The notes under the pieces: generated by a model | What the model saw: only the letters and a program-made list of their open reading frames with translations | What the model was told of the DNA's origin: nothing | Database searches by the model: none | Translations under genes and position numbers: made by a program | Shown: in pieces, positions 57,207 to 64,000 of the stretch | How positions within the stretch are numbered: position 1 is the stretch's first letter | Layout of the letters: every line of letters starts with the position of its first letter | NCBI GenBank assembly: GCA_934718085.1 | Contig: CAKUZL010000001.1 | Span: 248,001-312,000 of the forward strand | Direction of reading: 5' to 3' | Origin: an uncultured Candidatus Melainabacteria bacterium | GTDB lineage: Bacteria > Cyanobacteriota > Vampirovibrionia > Gastranaerophilales > Gastranaerophilaceae | DNA: 64,000 bases

Positions 57207-59840
57207 ATGGATATAATATCGGATATGATAAGTAAATACACGGAAGCTTTGAAGGCGGTTTTGACGAAAGCGGGGGAACCCGCGGACGGAGCGAAGGACT
57301 CGGTCAATGTCGAAGGAGCGGCAACGAATGAGGTTACCCCCGCCGGGAAGGGCGGATATACGCTTGCGGAGGTTCTTGTGACGGCGTTGGTGCTGGGGAT
57401 TGTCGCTATGTTTACGATTCCGGTGCTCAGAACCGCTATCGCCGATAAAACGTATGCTTTCGGGATAAAGACGGCGATGGCGGCGCTTAACGATGTCGCG
57501 TCGCTTAACGAGCAGAAGATGGGGATAGCGTTTACCGATTACGATGACTCGGACGGCGGTGTTACGTGGCTTAAGGACAATTTTTCGGATATGAACGTCT
57601 CGGAGTTTCAAAATTCTTCGCAGTTTCCGTGCAGTGAAATGAAAGATTCGTCGGGAAACCCTATGGGGGCGTGTTTTACGGGTGTCGACGGAAAGGTTTA
57701 CGCATTTAACGTTACGCACGATGCCGATTCCGATACCGATAAAATCAAGGTTTTGATTGACGTTAACGGGCTTAAATCACCCAACGAGCTTACCGTTAAT
57801 TCCGACGAGCTCAAAGATATATACGAAGCCGAATTCGACTCCGAACTCGGCAAGTTTGTTTATTCGAATGAAGAAATTGCGGACAAAATGGAAGAGCAAA
57901 TTCCCGAAAACCGTTGCTCTCAGTGTACGGAGTCTATGTGTACCACAAACGAATTTTGTCAAAGGTGTTCGCAATGCAAAATTGCGGGCTCGGAAACTCC
58001 CGAGTTCGCAAGCATCGAGCCTTATCGTCAAGCCGTTGCGAATGCGGAAGCTTCGGCAAGCGACTCGTTTTCGGCTGCGTCGGGCGCAAAAAATACGGAT
58101 CTGTATTTTGAAGCCCTGAGCAATCTGCTTTCGCAAAGACAAACCGCGTCGTCGAATTACGACAGAGCGATGAAAATCGTCGAACCCGTAAAAGACGCTT
58201 TTGAAGCACTTGACCAAGAGTCGCCCTCGTATTCGGCGTACGAAGAAGCGATTAAGGCTTACGAAGACAAACTCGAAGAAATGGCGAACAAAATCGGCGG
58301 TATCAACGCAAACCTCAAAGTCCTCAAGGACGAAGCCCTCGAATACTCTCAATCCGGTCTCGCCTACATCGAAGCCGCTCGGAAACTTTCGCCCTACGCG
58401 CTCGACTATCGCACAAAATATAATACCGCAAACGCCGCCGCAACTATGGCGTCAAACGCCTCCGTCGCAGCAACTCAGGCAAAATACTGGCAGGAAGCCG
58501 CTCAATTGGAAGCTCTCCGCGTCGAACTCGAAGCCAAAGCCCTCGACATGAAAAACAAAGCCGCCGACTGGTACACCAAAGTCACGGCAACTACCACGAC
58601 AACCACTACAAATTCGACGTATACATCGAGGTATAACGCTATTATATCAAATTTGAAATCTTCATTAACTTATGGATCTTATACTCAAAGCGGTGCTTCT
58701 TATAAAATGTTTTATTATTATAACTCATATCTTTATTACCAACCTAGGCGTAATGATTTATACACATTTGATAAGACAAACATATCATTAAAATATATAG
58801 GTTCCGGAGCGGATTCAAAATATGCATATATCTATTCTTCTGCAAGTGATTTCCTGGATCTTGTAATTGGAAGTAATTGTACGATTGCAAGCAGTACTTC
58901 ATCATTTAATGCTGGTAAGACTATATCAGGTTATCGTGTTCATTGTACCGGTGTTCATTGGTGGGGAAATTCTTCAACAGGGGGGGGGGATCTTGCTTAT
59001 TTATCCAGCTCTTTAAAATCCAGCATATCAACATTAAAATCAACTCCAAAAACTACTACAACGACAAAAAATAAATATACGGATGCTCAAATTAAAACGG
59101 CGTATAATGCTTATACCGCTTCTATTACGGCTTATAATGAAGTTTATTCCGAATTCGAAAAACTTTATGTCTCCGTTGTCGGAGACCCGACTTTGCTAAA
59201 AAATCATCCCGGCAAAAAATCTGCCGTAACCAAAGTTACTTCGGGTTCCACCGACGTAACCTATAAAACCAAAACTTCCGCAACAAACGAAAAATCTTAT
59301 ACGACTACATGGTATAACAGGATCAAAGGTTCTTCATCATACGCAGACCAAAAAAGCGCATGGTACGACCCGATGAACACGGCTTTGCAAAATGCTCAAA
59401 CCCTCTACAATTCCGCAGTATCGGACTACAACAGTTCGGTAACGACGTACAACAACACGTCGGGTGAAAGCAGAAGCTCGCTCGGAACGACCTCCTCCGC
59501 CGACGAAGCCGTCACCGCGACTTCCGCCGCCAAAACCGAAACCGAAGAAATCTCCGTTAACGCGGCAATTGTAAGCGACGAGGCAAAATCACTCTATGAA
59601 GCCGCAATCGCCGACTACAACACCGCAGTTTCGGTATACAACACAGTGACGGGCAGCGAAATCTCCTCGTTGACGGCGATTACCCCTGTCGATTATGAAA
59701 AAGAACAACAAATGATAAACGAAGCCGCTGCGGCGCTTTCCGCGGCACAGCTGAACGTATTCGGCAAAATCGGCGGCTCAGAAAGCAACTACGCATTGTC
59801 GAGCCTCTACGCCCTCTACATTTACGCCCAAGCCTTATAA
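57207..59840 (+). CDS. Very large type IV prepilin-like protein, 877 aa, mosaic
   Basis: A leader of about 50 residues ends in the prepilin cleavage site GKGG|YTLAEVLV (E55 is position +5), followed by the hydrophobic helix ALVLGIVAMFTIPVL, so PilD should process it. The start at 57207 has AAGGAG 7 bp upstream. Residues 60-290 are a globular domain with a Cys-rich patch (CSQCTESMC). Residues about 290-460 are helical and Ala-rich. At 58.62-59.09 kb the DNA becomes AT-rich, bounded by poly-Thr segments (TATTTTTTTNS; KTTTTTKNK) and holding a G10 tract. The C-terminal third is Ser/Thr/Ala-rich, helical, with many Asn/Tyr. At 877 aa it is far larger than usual pilins (about 150-200). Confidence 0.9.
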   Translation: MDIISDMISKYTEALKAVLTKAGEPADGAKDSVNVEGAATNEVTPAGKGGYTLAEVLVTALVLGIVAMFTIPVLRTAIADKTYAFGIKTAMAALNDVASLNEQKMGIAFTDYDDSDGGVTWLKDNFSDMNVSEFQNSSQFPCSEMKDSSGNPMGACFTGVDGKVYAFNVTHDADSDTDKIKVLIDVNGLKSPNELTVNSDELKDIYEAEFDSELGKFVYSNEEIADKMEEQIPENRCSQCTESMCTTNEFCQRCSQCKIAGSETPEFASIEPYRQAVANAEASASDSFSAASGAKNTDLYFEALSNLLSQRQTASSNYDRAMKIVEPVKDAFEALDQESPSYSAYEEAIKAYEDKLEEMANKIGGINANLKVLKDEALEYSQSGLAYIEAARKLSPYALDYRTKYNTANAAATMASNASVAATQAKYWQEAAQLEALRVELEAKALDMKNKAADWYTKVTATTTTTTTNSTYTSRYNAIISNLKSSLTYGSYTQSGASYKMFYYYNSYLYYQPRRNDLYTFDKTNISLKYIGSGADSKYAYIYSSASDFLDLVIGSNCTIASSTSSFNAGKTISGYRVHCTGVHWWGNSSTGGGDLAYLSSSLKSSISTLKSTPKTTTTTKNKYTDAQIKTAYNAYTASITAYNEVYSEFEKLYVSVVGDPTLLKNHPGKKSAVTKVTSGSTDVTYKTKTSATNEKSYTTTWYNRIKGSSSYADQKSAWYDPMNTALQNAQTLYNSAVSDYNSSVTTYNNTSGESRSSLGTTSSADEAVTATSAAKTETEEISVNAAIVSDEAKSLYEAAIADYNTAVSVYNTVTGSEISSLTAITPVDYEKEQQMINEAAAALSAAQLNVFGKIGGSESNYALSSLYALYIYAQAL
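58980..58989. repeat. Poly-G tract of 10 inside the prepilin-like gene
   Basis: Ten consecutive G encode Gly-Gly-Gly in STGGGDLAYL (codons 592-594). Loss or gain of one G would shift the frame and cut off about 280 residues. It is the longest homopolymeric G run I see in the window. Confidence 0.95.
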
Positions 59841-59896
59841 CCCCCGGCGTTGAGATATGTAAAAATATTTTATACGGATATTTTCGAGATAAATTT

Positions 59897-59925
59897 AAAA
59901 ATCACCCCTCGCGGGTGATTTTTTT
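59897..59925 (+). terminator. Terminator after the prepilin-like gene
   Basis: AAAAATCACCC, loop CTCGC, GGGTGATTTTTTT. Confidence 0.88.
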
Positions 59926-60062
59926 CGGCTTTAGATGGAGCAAAGTGGGTGATTTTGAGAGTTGTAGGTACCGTGTTTTCTGACGTCCGCCTTTCAAAAT
60001 AAGCAGAGTAAGAAATTTTTGTTTTTTATTTTGCACGCCGATACGGCGATTTTTCACAATTC

Positions 60063-60086
60063 GTTGGGGTAGAAACCCCAACCTAC
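60063..60086. repeat. GTTGGGGT hairpin repeat, copy 1
   Basis: GTTGGGGT-AGAA-ACCCCAAC, then CTAC. Related copies lie at 60554, 60646, 63335 and 63696. Confidence 0.85.
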
Positions 60087-60096
60087 AGTGATTTTT

Positions 60097-60540
60097 AAAA
60101 TTCGCTTAAATCTTTAAATAAATCCCGCTTAGTAACACTTGGCATTTGAACGAGCGTGAGGTTGTTTAGCCGTTCCACGTTACCGGAAGCGAAATTGCGT
60201 AGGGTGATGAGGCGCAGCCTCAAACCCGAAGAGGCGAACGGCGTGCGAAGCGAAGCGGGGTGACCCGGGGCAACCCGCGAAAGCGCAGCCTACGAAGTGA
60301 GCCGAAAGCAATTTCAAGACAGCGAAGTTCGAATGGTTAGTGTTACTGACGTTAACGGGAGTTTTTCTTTTTTGGTTCGTTTTTTCTTTTTGCCTCCGAA
60401 CAAAAAGAAAAAATGAACAAGAAAGTTTCGGACGTCCGCCTCTCAAGAAAAGCGAACTGAATCTTATGCCCGGCAATGCCGGGCGGACATTGCTTTGTAT
60501 TATGTAAATATTAACGGACAAATGAAAGATTTCCGTCCTT
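60097..60540. repeat. Complex intergenic repeat, copy A (with insertion)
   Basis: It is nearly identical to 63381-63682 apart from the inserted segment at 60194-60326 and an 8-bp difference near 60496. Shared blocks include AGTAACACTTGGC, GAGGTTGTTTAGCC, GTTAACGGGAG and ATGCCCGGCA. A minus-strand open frame runs through it in both copies, but its codon pattern looks accidental. A short further fragment (GACGTCCGCCTTTCAAAA) is at 59982-59999. Confidence 0.9.
60188..60326. repeat. 133-bp structured insertion with TSD-like AGCGAA
   Basis: Within copy A, AGCGAA (60188-60193) is repeated at 60321-60326 and appears once in copy B, so the segment looks inserted. Its ends are inverted, AAATTGC (60192-60198) and GCAATTT (60308-60314), nested with CGTAGG (60198-60203) and CCTACG (60289-60294). 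Inner hairpins include GAGGC-GCA-GCCTC. It is a candidate miniature element or structured RNA-like repeat. Confidence 0.75.
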
Positions 60541-60553
60541 TTAGAAAAATTAC

Positions 60554-60577
60554 GTTGGGGTAGAAACCCCAACCTAC
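60554..60577. repeat. GTTGGGG hairpin repeat, copy 2
   Basis: GTTGGGG-TAGAAA-CCCCAAC, followed by CTAC as in copy 1. Confidence 0.85.
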
Positions 60578-60645
60578 GGTGATTTCGAATTTTGCCGAGA
60601 CAAGAGGCTTCGTTTGCACGCCGACATGCCTATTTTTCAAGAAAC

Positions 60646-60665
60646 GTTGGGGGTAAAACCCCAAC
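60646..60665. repeat. GTTGGGG hairpin repeat, copy 3
   Basis: GTTGGGGG-TAAA-ACCCCAAC. It is preceded by TTTGCACGCCGACA, which also occurs as TTTGCACGCCGATA before copy 1 (60031). Confidence 0.8.
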
Positions 60666-60897
60666 CTGCATGTTTATCAAAATGAAAGGTTTTAAATTTT
60701 TAAAACATACTCCGCCAAACGTTTTGTCATGCGCTGCCGGACTTACGGTGTTTTATAATTTCGCCGTGAAGAGCTGTTTTTCTACCTTGAAATTTCGTTC
60801 ATCTCGGCATTGTTCGTTCAATTTTTCCCGACCGAATCAACCAACCGAACCAACCGAACCCTGACACGAACAAAAAACTTTTGAATACCAAAAAAAC

Positions 60898-60928
60898 AAA
60901 AAAAACGAGGCAATTCATGCCTCGTTTT
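60898..60928 (-). terminator. Terminator after tRNA-Met
   Basis: Minus strand AACGAGGCA pairs with TGCCTCGTT around TGAAT, then a T-run. Confidence 0.88.
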
Positions 60929-60936
60929 CTAAGAAT

Positions 60937-61010
60937 TAGCACGGGACAGGATCGAACTGTCGACCTCACGGGTATGAGCCGTGCGCTCTCACCGGCTGAG
61001 CTACCGTGCC
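60937..61010 (-). tRNA. tRNA-Met, elongator (CAT)
   Basis: Minus strand GGCACGG acceptor pairs with CCGTGCT; the anticodon stem CACGG/CCGTG encloses loop CTCATAC. The GGTAGCTCAGC and CATACCCGTGAGG body fits elongator rather than initiator Met (no GGG/CCC anticodon stem). The CCA is not encoded. Confidence 0.9.
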
Positions 61011-61017
61011 ATACACT

Positions 61018-61047
61018 CTATTATTCGTGCTGAAAAAAATATTTCAA
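61018..61047 (-). promoter_or_regulatory. Promoter of tRNA-Met
   Basis: Minus strand TTGAAA (61047-61042), then AATAAT (61025-61020, spacer 16) or TAATAG. It resembles the tRNA-Lys promoter in its run TTTTTTTCAG. Confidence 0.55.
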
Positions 61048-61154
61048 GTCTTTTTTTTGAAATGTTAAATTTTTGTTTATTTTTTTCGGTTTTCGTAAAA
61101 ATGATGGTATAAAGCAAATAAAGGAAAGTTAATATACAAAAAGGAGATAAAATC

Positions 61155-62996
61155 ATGGCTAAAACAATAGGTATTGACTTAGGTACGACGAACTCCGTAG
61201 TAGCGGTTATGGAAGGCGGAAAACCGACCGTTATCGCAAACGCGGAAGGTTCCAGAACAACCCCGTCCATCGTGGGCTTTTCGAAAACCGGCGAAAAATT
61301 GGTCGGTCAGCTTGCAAAACGTCAGGCTATTTTGAACCCCGACAAAACAATCGCTTCGATTAAACGTCACATGGGCGAAGATTACAAGAAAAACATCGAC
61401 GGTAAAGACTATACGCCGCAAGAAATTTCCGCAATGATTTTGCGTAAGTTGGCGGACGACGCAAGCTCTTACCTCGGCGAAAAAGTTACTTCGGCGGTAA
61501 TCACTGTTCCCGCTTACTTTAACGACGCTCAAAGACAAGCAACCAAAGATGCCGGCAAAATTGCGGGTCTTGACGTTTTGAGAATCGTCAACGAACCTAC
61601 GGCGGCGGCGTTGGCCTACGGGCTCGAAAAAGATACCCCCGAAAAGGTTTTGGTATTCGACCTCGGCGGCGGTACTTTCGATGTATCCGTCCTCGAAATA
61701 GGCGACGGCGTCCACGAAGTTCTTTCGACTTCCGGTGATACTCACCTCGGCGGCGACGACTTCGACCAAAAAATCATGGACTGGCTCGCAGACGAGTTCA
61801 AAAAACAAGAAGGTATCGACCTTCGCAACGACAAACAGGCTATGCAACGTTTGAAAGAAGCTGCCGAAAAAGCTAAATGCGAATTGTCTTCGGTTGTAGA
61901 AACGAACATAAATCTTCCGTTTATCACCGCGGACGCAAACGGTCCCAAACACTTGGACGTTCAACTTACAAGAGCTAAGTTCGAAGATCTTTGTCACGAT
62001 TTGCTCGAAAGATGTAAAAAACCGGTCGAACAAGCTTTGAAAGACGCAGGTCTCACAAAAGGCGACATCAACGAAGTCGTTCTGGTCGGCGGATCAAGCC
62101 GTATTCCCGCGGTTCAGGCGTTGGTAAAAGAATACACCGGCAAAGAACCCAACCAAACCGTTAACCCCGACGAAGTCGTTGCTGTAGGTGCGGCTATTCA
62201 GGCAGGTGTCCTCGCGGGTGAAGTCAAAGATATCGTTCTTTTGGATGTAACTCCGTTGACCCTGGGTATCGAAACCCTCGGCGGCGTTATGACTCCCCTC
62301 GTTCCCAGAAACACCACCATCCCCGTTTCGAAGTCGCAAGTCTTCTCGACTGCCGAAAATAATCAAACCGCCGTCGATATCCACGTCCTCCAAGGCGAAA
62401 GACCGATGGCTAAAGACAATAAATCTCTCGGTATGTTCAGACTCGACGGACTTCCGCCGGCTATGAGAGGTCTTCCGCAAATCGAAGTTACCTTCGATAT
62501 CGACGCAAACGGTATCGTCAACGTCAGCGCGAAAGACAAAGCTACCAACAAAGAACAAAAAATTACCATCACCAATTCTTCCAACCTCACCGAAAGCGAC
62601 ATCGACAGAATGGTCAAAGAAGCCGAAGCCAACGCGGAAGAAGATAAAAAACACAAGGAAGAAGCGGAAATCAAAAATAACGCAAACAGCTTGATTTCCT
62701 CCGCGGAAAGAATTCAAAAAGACTTCGAAGGCAAAATCGCCGACAACGACAAATCAAAGCTCGAAGAACAAAAGAAAGCTCTCGATGAAGCTTTGAAAAC
62801 AAACAAACCCGTCGACGAAATCAAAAAAATGTCCGAAGACTTGCAACAAACAATGTACTCAATCTCCTCGGCGGCATATTCACAGGTTCAACAGGAAGAA
62901 CAAAAAGCTCAGGGCGACAATAATTCTTCGGAAAATTCTTCACAAACTTCACAATCCGACGATGATGTTATTGACGCGGAGTACACAAAGAGTTAA
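61155..62996 (+). CDS. dnaK: Hsp70 chaperone DnaK
   Basis: A full-length Hsp70 (613 aa). The ATPase domain holds [19 protein letters not shown] at the start, the phosphate-loop region [14 protein letters not shown] near residue 170, and [17 protein letters not shown] near 318. The peptide-binding domain has [26 protein letters not shown] near residue 375, and the C-terminus is acidic with the [10 protein letters not shown] end typical of DnaK. AAGGAGATAAAA precedes the ATG. It stands alone between tRNA-Met (divergent) and repeats; grpE and dnaJ are not adjacent here. Confidence 0.97.
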   Translation: MAKTIGIDLGTTNSVVAVMEGGKPTVIANAEGSRTTPSIVGFSKTGEKLVGQLAKRQAILNPDKTIASIKRHMGEDYKKNIDGKDYTPQEISAMILRKLADDASSYLGEKVTSAVITVPAYFNDAQRQATKDAGKIAGLDVLRIVNEPTAAALAYGLEKDTPEKVLVFDLGGGTFDVSVLEIGDGVHEVLSTSGDTHLGGDDFDQKIMDWLADEFKKQEGIDLRNDKQAMQRLKEAAEKAKCELSSVVETNINLPFITADANGPKHLDVQLTRAKFEDLCHDLLERCKKPVEQALKDAGLTKGDINEVVLVGGSSRIPAVQALVKEYTGKEPNQTVNPDEVVAVGAAIQAGVLAGEVKDIVLLDVTPLTLGIETLGGVMTPLVPRNTTIPVSKSQVFSTAENNQTAVDIHVLQGERPMAKDNKSLGMFRLDGLPPAMRGLPQIEVTFDIDANGIVNVSAKDKATNKEQKITITNSSNLTESDIDRMVKEAEANAEEDKKHKEEAEIKNNANSLISSAERIQKDFEGKIADNDKSKLEEQKKALDEALKTNKPVDEIKKMSEDLQQTMYSISSAAYSQVQQEEQKAQGDNNSSENSSQTSQSDDDVIDAEYTKS

Positions 62997-63025
62997 AATA
63001 GAGTAATATTAATTCATATCCTATA

Positions 63026-63054
63026 GGCGGACATTCTTTTTGTCCGCTTTTTCT
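63026..63054 (+). terminator. Terminator after dnaK
   Basis: GCGGACA (63027-63033) pairs with TGTCCGC (63041-63047), then TTTTTC. Confidence 0.82.
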
Positions 63055-63086
63055 TCCCCCGAAAACCAACGGAAATGCGGTTTTTT

Positions 63087-63143
63087 GAGCATGCCCGTGC
63101 TCGAAATCGGGCATGCCTCTCAAAGCATGAGGGCATGCTTTCG
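63087..63143. repeat. GCATGC-rich inverted repeats
   Basis: GAGCATGCCCG (63087-63097) pairs with CGGGCATGCCTC (63108-63119), followed by AAGCATGAGGGCATGCTT. Nothing else in the dnaK downstream stretch (63055-63196) looks coding. Confidence 0.6.
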
Positions 63144-63196
63144 GGTTTTTTAAATGAATTTGTTAAGAAATGTGAATTCAAATTTTCCGAAAATTT

Positions 63197-63227
63197 AAAA
63201 AAGGTTCCCGTTTTCGGAACCTTTTTT
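63197..63227 (+). terminator. Second intrinsic terminator downstream of dnaK
   Basis: AAAAAAGGTTCC pairs with GGAACCTTTTTT around CGTTTTC, T-rich on the end. It has no gene before it, so it may bound a small RNA. Confidence 0.8.
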
Positions 63228-63334
63228 AATACAGAATTTTTTAACACCGTAAGCCGGGCATTGTCCGGCGGAACGTGTGTCGACCTCCGTTCATTGTCCA
63301 AAAACCGTGCGTTGTGGTAAAAACCTGAAAATAT

Positions 63335-63362
63335 GTAGGTTGGGGTGGAAACCCCAACCTAC
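63335..63362. repeat. GTAGGTTGGGGT 12-bp perfect inverted repeat
   Basis: GTAGGTTGGGGT (63335-63346), loop GGAA, ACCCCAACCTAC (63351-63362). Fourth and most complete copy of the hairpin family. Confidence 0.92.
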
Positions 63363-63380
63363 AATGCTACATTACTTTTC

Positions 63381-63682
63381 AAAATTCGTTTAAATCTTTA
63401 AATAAATCCGACTTAGTAACACTTGGCGTTTGAACGAGCGTGAGGTTGTTTAGCCGTTCCACGTTACCGGAAGCGAAGTTCGAATGGTTAGTGTTACTGA
63501 CGTTAACGGGAGTTTTTCTTTTTTGGTTCGTTTTTTCTTTTTGCCTCCGAACAAAAAGAAAAAATGAACAAGAAAGTTTAGGACGTCCGCCTTTCAAAAA
63601 AAGCGAACTGAATCTTATGCCCGGCAAAGCCGGGCGTACATTGCTTGTAAATATTAACGGACAAATGAAAGATTTCCGTCCT
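63381..63682. repeat. Complex intergenic repeat, copy B
   Basis: Second copy of 60097-60540 without the 133-bp insertion; direct orientation, about 3.2 kb away with dnaK and tRNA-Met between. A decayed GTTGGGGT hairpin (63696-63712) follows. Confidence 0.9.
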
Positions 63683-63717
63683 TCCCGAAAAAGTCGTTGG
63701 GGTGGAAACCCCGGTAC

Positions 63718-63741
63718 CTACAATGCTACAATGCTACAATG
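63718..63741. repeat. Three tandem copies of CTACAATG
   Basis: CTACAATG repeated three times directly after the last hairpin repeat; a single CTACAATG also follows the hairpin at 63335. Confidence 0.9.
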
Positions 63742-63924
63742 CTAACAAAACCGACAAAACTTTTAAAAACCATGTCAGGAGCATGGGAAAACCCTTCCGA
63801 ACCCGACAAAAGCATGACGAAAAACCGACAAAAAACTTCCAAACTCCGCCCCGAAACATTACGAAAGGTTAAGATACATGAAGAAATATTTCAAAATTGT
63901 AGCAAAAATCGCCGTAAAACGCCA

Positions 63925-63976
63925 ATGTAAACTTTTGTAAATTTGAATTTAAAATCGTCGAAACCCGTGCTATAAT
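63925..63976 (+). promoter_or_regulatory. Promoter region with TTGTAA box and TATAAT
   Basis: ATGTAA (63925-63930) and TTGTAA (63935-63940), period 10, precede a perfect -10 TATAAT at 63971-63976. The gene lies beyond the window. No clear -35 at the right spacing. Confidence 0.5.
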
Positions 63977-63981
63977 GCCTT

Positions 63982-64000
63982 TAGGATAGGATAGGATAGG
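63982..64000. repeat. TAGGA pentanucleotide tandem repeat, cut by the window edge
   Basis: At least 3.8 copies of TAGGA begin 6 bp after the -10 box, around the expected transcription start, and may continue beyond the edge. Confidence 0.9.

Noticed and set aside
60180..60572. Open frame of about 130 codons in the repeat, minus strand
   Set aside because: The same frame appears in copy B only over the shared part and is disrupted by the insertion; composition follows the repeat structure and there is no ribosome binding site.
63379..63627. Open frame of 82 codons in repeat copy B, minus strand
   Set aside because: Shared with copy A as part of a repeated non-coding block. Poly-Phe/Lys content comes from A/T runs.

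Overview
The window reads as a moderately AT-rich chromosome segment of a Gram-negative-type bacterium. It is packed with genes on both strands and has no recognisable phage or insertion-sequence transposase. Envelope clues are KdsA (Kdo, hence LPS-type outer membrane), two TonB-like proteins, an SLH-domain protein, a prepilin peptidase with a very large prepilin-like protein, and the C-terminus of an FlhA/SctV export gate. With SigB/SigF-type sigma, SpmA/SpmB without sporulation genes, and many uncharacterised proteins, this suggests a non-photosynthetic relative of Cyanobacteria (Vampirovibrionia/Melainabacteria, for example gut Gastranaerophilales). That placement is inference from gene content; no marker phylogeny was run.

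Layout. 1-3.2 kb: end of flhA, then two coupled membrane proteins of unknown function. 3.2-9.3 kb: acetyltransferase, branched-chain aminotransferase, acyl-CoA synthetase (next to a 10-copy CCCCGCGT repeat), DnaQ-like exonuclease. 8.3-10.5 kb: an overlapping cdd-sigma-pilD operon. 10.7-17.1 kb: murA with an overlapping small gene, a subtilase-like protein that has lost its catalytic serine, a YqaA/DedA protein and a 671-residue unknown. 17.4-28.5 kb: kdsA, two secreted coiled-coil paralogues, rel, spmAB, tRNA-Leu, secG, DUF167 and a helicase-nuclease. 28.7-36.4 kb: a secreted TPR protein and a six-gene envelope operon (vWA, FHA-like polytopic protein, two TonB-like proteins, glycine-zipper protein). 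36.5-41.1 kb: thioesterase, TPR protein and an M16 peptidase pair. 41.3-46 kb: tRNAs, a gene split at a perfect slippery heptamer, an SLH protein and three tandem small-protein paralogues. 45.9-53.5 kb: leuD, leuC and a LeuA/NifV-like synthase, ispH-rpsA, alr, and a zinc-ribbon/metzincin pair. 53.6-54.0 kb: rnpB and tRNA-Arg. 54-59.8 kb: a membrane-fused ABC1-like kinase facing a mosaic prepilin-like gene with a G10 tract. 59.9-64 kb: dnaK between two copies of a complex intergenic repeat.

The strongest leads for undescribed biology are: the envelope operon; the membrane/ABC1-kinase protein; the probable frameshift locus at 41.5-42.4 kb; the mosaic prepilin with its phase-variation-like tract; the small basic FRRG protein family; and paired TTGTAA boxes about 65-100 bp upstream of several of these genes. 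All functions are read from sequence and motif recall only; no database search was run.
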